Source: Lamellibrachia columna
Lineage: Eukaryota > Annelida > Polychaeta > Sabellida > Siboglinidae
Length of the DNA stretch: 64,000 nucleotides
Direction: 5' to 3'
Assembly (NCBI GenBank): GCA_963662155.1
Contig: OY759272.1
Location: forward strand, 50,276,566 to 50,340,565
Positions 59,692-64,000 of the stretch are shown one piece after another. The position numbers and the translations under genes are program-made. The notes beneath the pieces are model-generated. The model worked only from the letters and a program-made list of their open reading frames with translations, was not told the DNA's origin and did no database searches. Numbering within the stretch: position 1 is the stretch's first letter; each line of letters opens with the position of its first letter.

Positions 59692-62600
59692 GCTCGCCAT
59701 GGTAGCTTGCTGTGGCAGCTCACTTATAGTAGCTTGCTGTGGCAGCTCACTTATAGTAGCTTGCTGTGGCAGCTCGCTTATAGTAGCTTGATGTGACAGC
59801 TCACTTATAGTAGCTTGCTGTGGCAGCTCGCTTATAGTAGCTTGCTGTGGCAGCTCGCTTATAGTAGCTTGCTGTGGCAGCTCACTTATAGTAGCTTGCT
59901 GTGGCAGCTCACTTATAGTAGCTTGCTGTGGCAGCTCACTTATAGTAGCTTGCTGTGACAGCTCACTTATAGTAGCTTGCTGTGGCAGCTCACTTATAGT
60001 AGCTTGCTGTGGCAGCTCGCTTATAGTAGCTTGCTGTGACAGCTCCCTTATAGTAGCTTGCTGTGGCAGCTCGCTTATAGTAGCTTGCTGTGGCAGCTCG
60101 CTTATAGTAGCTTGCTGTGGCAGCTCGCTTATAGTAGCTTGCTGTGGCAGCTCGCTTATAGTAGCTTGCTGTGGCAGCTCGCTTATAGTAGCTTGCTGTG
60201 GCAGCTCGCTTATAGTAGCTTGCTGTGGCAGCTCGCTTATAGTAGCTTGCTGTGGCAGCTCGCTTATAGTAGCTTGATGTGGCAGCTCGCTTATAGTAGC
60301 TTGCTGTGGCAGCTCGCTTATAGTAGCTTGATGTGACAGCTCACTTATAGTAGCCTGCTGTGACAGCTCACTTATAGTAGCCTGCTGTGGCAGCTCACTT
60401 ATAGTAGCTTGATGTGGCAGCTCACTTATAGTAGCTTGATGTGGCAGCTCACTTATAGTAGCTTGATGTGGCAGCTCACTTATAGTAGCTTGCTGTGCCA
60501 GCTCACTTATAGTAGCTTGATGTGACAGCTCACTTATAGTACCTTGCTGTGGCAGTTTGCTTATAGTAGCTTGATGTGGCAGCTCACTTATAGTAGCTTG
60601 ATGTGGCAGCTCACTTATAGTAGCTTGATGTGGCAGCTCACTTATAGTAGCTTGCTGTGGCAGCTCGCTTATAGTAGCTTGATGTGGCAGTTCACTTATA
60701 GTAGCTTGATGTGGCAGCTCGCTTATAGTAGCTTGATGTGGCAGTTCACTTATAGTAGCTTGATGTGGCAGTTCACTTATAGTAGCTTGATGTGGCAGTT
60801 CACTTATAGTAGCTTGATGTGGCAGCTCACTTATAGTAGCTTGATGTGGCAGCTCACTTATAGTAGCTTGATGTGGCAGCTCACTTATAGTAGCTTGATG
60901 TGGCAGCTCACTTATAGTAGCTTGATGTGGCAGTTCACTTATAGTAGCTTGATATGGCAGCTCACTTATAGTAGCTTGCTGTGGCAGCTCACTTATAGTA
61001 GCTTGCTGTGGCAGCTCACTTATAGTAGCTTGATGTGGCAGCTCGCTTATAGTAGCTTGCTGTGGCAGCTCGCTTATAGTAGCTTGATGTGGCAGTTCAC
61101 TTATAGTAGCTTGATGTGGCAGCTCGCTTATAGTAGCTTGATGTGGCAGTTCACTTATAGTAGCTTGATGTGGCAGCTCACTTATAGTAGCTTGCTGTGG
61201 CAGTTCACTTATAGTAGCTTGATGTGGCAGCTCACTTATAGTAGCTTGATGTGGCAGCTCACTTATAGTAGCTTGATGTGGCAGCTCGCTTATAGTAGCT
61301 TGCTGTGGCAGCTCACTTATAGTAGTTTGCTGTGGCAGTTCGCTTATAGTAGCTTGCTGTGGCAGTTCGCTTATAGTAGTTTGCTGTGGCAGTTCGCTTA
61401 TAGTAGCTTGTTGTGACAGCTCACTTATAGTAGCTTGTTGTGGCAGTTCACTTATAGTAGCTTGCTGTGGCAGCTCACTTATAGTAGATTGCTGTGGTAG
61501 CTCACTTATAGTAGCTTGCTGTGGCAGCTCGCTTATAGTAGCTTGTTGTGACAGTTCGCTTATAGTAGCTTGCTGTGGCAGCTCACTTATAGTAGCTTGA
61601 TGTGGCAGTTCGCTTATAGTAGCTTGCTGTGGCAGTTCGCTTATAGAAGCTTGCTGTGGCAGTTCGCTTATAGTAGCTTGCTGTGGCAGTTCGCTTATAG
61701 TAGCTTGATGTGGCAGTTCGCTTATAGTAGTTTGCTGTGGCAGTTCGCTTATAGTAGCTTGATGTGGCAGCTCACTTATAGTAGCTTGATGTGGCAGTTC
61801 GCTTATAGTAGCTTGATGTGGCAGCTCACTTATAGTAGCTTGATGTGACAGCTCACTTATAGTAGCTTGATGTGACAGCTCACTTATAGTAGCTTGATGT
61901 GGCAGTTCACTTATAGTAGCTTGCTGTGGCAGCCCGCTTATAGTAGCTTGCTGTGGCAGTTCACTTATAGTAGTTTGCTGTGGCAGCTCACTTATAGTAG
62001 CTTGATGTGGCAGCTCACTTATAGTAGCTTGATGTGACAGCTCACTTATAGTAGCTTGCTGTGGCAGCTCGCTTATAGTAGCTTGATGTGGCAGCTCGCT
62101 TATAGTAGCTTGCTGTGGCAGCTCACTTATAGTAGCTTGATGTGGCAGCTCACTTATAGTAGCTTGATGTGGCAGCTCACTTATAGTAGCTTGATGTGGC
62201 AGCTCACTTATAGTAGCTTGCTGTGGCAGCTCGCTTATAGTAGCTTGATGTGGCAGTTCACTTATAGTAGCTTGATGTGGCAGCTCGCTTATAGTAGCTT
62301 GATGTGGCAGTTCACTTATAGTAGCTTGATGTGGCAGTTCACTTATAGTAGCTTGATGTGGCAGTTCACTTATAGTAGCTTGATGTGGCAGCTCACTTAT
62401 AGTAGCTTGATGTGGCAGCTCACTTATAGTAGCTTGATGTGGCAGCTCACTTATAGTAGCTTGATGTGGCAGCTCACTTATAGTAGCTTGATGTGGCAGT
62501 TCACTTATAGTAGCTTGATGTGGCAGCTCCCTTATAGTAGCTTGCTGTGGCAGCTCACTTATAGTAGCTTGCTGTGGCAGCTCGCTTATAGTAGCTTGAT

Positions 62601-64000
62601 GTGGCAGCTCGCTTATAGTAGCTTGCTGTGGCAGCTCGCTTATAGTAGCTTGATGTGGCAGTTCGCTTATAGTAGCTTGATGTGGCAGCTCGCTTATAGT
62701 AGCTTGATGTGGCAGTTCACTTATAGTAGCTTGATGTGGCAGCTCACTTATAGTAGCTTGATGTGGCAGCTCACTTATAGTAGCTTGCTGTGGCAGTTCA
62801 CTTATAGTAGCTTGATGTGGCAGCTCACTTATAGTAGCTTGATGTGGCAGCTCGCTTATAGTAGCTTGCTGTGGCAGCTCACTTATAGTAGTTTGCTGTG
62901 GCAGTTCGCTTATAGTAGCTTGCTGTGGCAGTTCGCTTATAGTAGTTTGCTGTGGCAGTTCGCTTATAGTAGTTTGCTGTGGCAGTTCGCTTATAGTAGC
63001 TTGTTGTGACAGCTCACTTATAGTAGCTTGTTGTGGCAGTTCACTTATAGTAGCTTGCTGTGGCAGCTCACTTATAGTAGATTGCTGTGGTAGCTCACTT
63101 ATAGTAGCTTGCTGTGGCAGCTCGCTTATAGTAGCTTGTTGTGACAGTTCGCTTATAGTAGCTTGCTGTGGCAGCTCACTTATAGTAGCTTGATGTGGCA
63201 GTTCGCTTATAGTAGCTTGCTGTGGCAGTTCGCTTATAGTAGCTTGCTGTGGCAGTTCGCTTATAGTAGCTTGCTGTGGCAGTTTGCTTATAGTAGCTTG
63301 ATGTGGCAGTTCGCTTATAGTAGTTTGCTGTGGCAGTTCGCTTATAGTAGCTTGATGTGGCAGCTCACTTATAGTAGCTTGATGTGGCAGTTCGCTTATA
63401 GTAGCTTGATGTGGCAGCTCACTTATAGTAGCTTGATGTGACAGCTCACTTATAGTAGCTTGATGTGACAGCTCACTTATAGTAGCTTGATGTGGCAGTT
63501 CACTTATAGTAGCTTGCTGTGGCAGCCCGCTTATAGTAGCTTGCTGTGGCAGTTCACTTATAGTAGTTTGCTGTGGCAGCTCACTTATAGTAGCTTGATG
63601 TGGCAGCTCACTTATAGTAGCTTGATGTGGCAGCTCACTTATAGTAGCTTGATGTGGCAGCTCACTTATAGTAGCTTGATGTGGCAGCTCACTTATAGTA
63701 GCTTGATGTGGCAGCTCACTTATAGTAGCTTGATGTGGCAGCTCACTTATAGTAGCTTGCTGTGGCAGTTTGCTTATAGTAGCTTGATGTGGCAGCTCAC
63801 TTATAGTAGCTTGATGTGGCAGCTCACTTATAGTAGCTTGATGTGGCAGCTCACTTATAGTAGCTTGCTGTGGCAGCTCACTTATAGTAGCTTGATGTGG
63901 CAGCTCACTTATAGTAATTTGCTGTGGCAGCTCACTTATAGTAGCTTGTTGTGACAGCTCGCTTATAGTAGCTTGATGTGGCAGCTCACTTATAGTAGCT
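59692..64000. repeat. 27-bp minisatellite, about 160 copies, continues past the window
   Basis: The unit is AGCTTGATGTGGCAGCTCAC then TTATAGT. Variation is mainly at four sites (TTGATG/TTGCTG, GGCAG/GACAG, CTC/TTC, ACT/GCT). Twenty-seven is nine codons (MWQLTYSSL), so plus frames of about 300 codons appear. The ordered variant pattern repeats at an offset of 1,566-1,593 bp (58-59 units), for example 60,652 against 62,218 and 61,570 against 63,163. Confidence 0.98.

Noticed and set aside
60544..63954. Nonapeptide (MWQLTYSSL) repeat proteins
   Set aside because: The 27-bp unit is nine codons long. Open frames begin and end wherever a unit variant creates a stop, not at gene signals.

Overview
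This window is animal nuclear DNA. It has no bacterial or organellar gene structure. It carries at least one protein-coding exon with GT-AG splice signals, decayed non-LTR retrotransposons of two families, non-autonomous DNA transposons of piggyBac and hAT type, and a tRNA-related SINE-like family. About 70% of it, by adding up approximate array lengths, is tandem repeat. The mix suits a repeat-rich metazoan, perhaps a marine invertebrate, but the sequence alone does not fix the phylum.

Layout. 1-2.5 kb: a 30-bp minisatellite, a CA tract, a G-run tract and a 113-bp array, plus a weak candidate exon (866-944, minus). 2.86-3.92 kb: a piggyBac-like element flanked by TTAA that keeps a transposase-N-terminus-like fragment. 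3.9-7.6 kb: a PstI-site-rich minisatellite, then a 60-bp array that runs directly into a minus-strand exon (6907-7593). 7.9-8.5 kb: a hAT-like MITE with an internal TA tract. 8.5-14.2 kb: several minisatellites broken up by two LINE 3' ends. 14.2-32.6 kb: one 41-bp minisatellite of about 18.4 kb with nested duplications. 32.6-35.8 kb: unique DNA, small arrays and a third LINE end. 36.1-37.0 kb: SINE-like element A with an internal 39-bp expansion. 37.0-49.2 kb: arrays with units of 67, 35, 26, 37, 33, 23 and 48 bp. 49.8-52.8 kb: a nested transposon cluster (CR1/Jockey-like LINE, hAT-like insertion, RTE-like fragment, and a 53-bp array made from the RTE-like coding sequence). 53-55.8 kb: further arrays. 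56.4-58.2 kb: SINE-like element B, inverted, with a different internal module expanded. 59.7-64 kb: a 27-bp array that runs off the window.

The window has no operon or pathway logic. The only convincing host coding sequence is the minus-strand exon at 6907-7593, whose product I do not recognise. Most long open frames here come from repeat units that lack stops and whose lengths keep or rotate the frame; they should not be read as genes.

The strongest unusual observations are these. (1) The 60-bp array is a tandem duplication of the 3' end of that exon together with its 5' splice donor, so about 40 donor-like sites and a polypyrimidine-AG in each unit lie in the adjoining intron. (2) Two copies of one dispersed element have each expanded a different internal segment into a minisatellite. 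(3) A third minisatellite is built from a piece of LINE coding sequence. Together they show minisatellites arising from coding, splice-site and transposon sequence within one locus.
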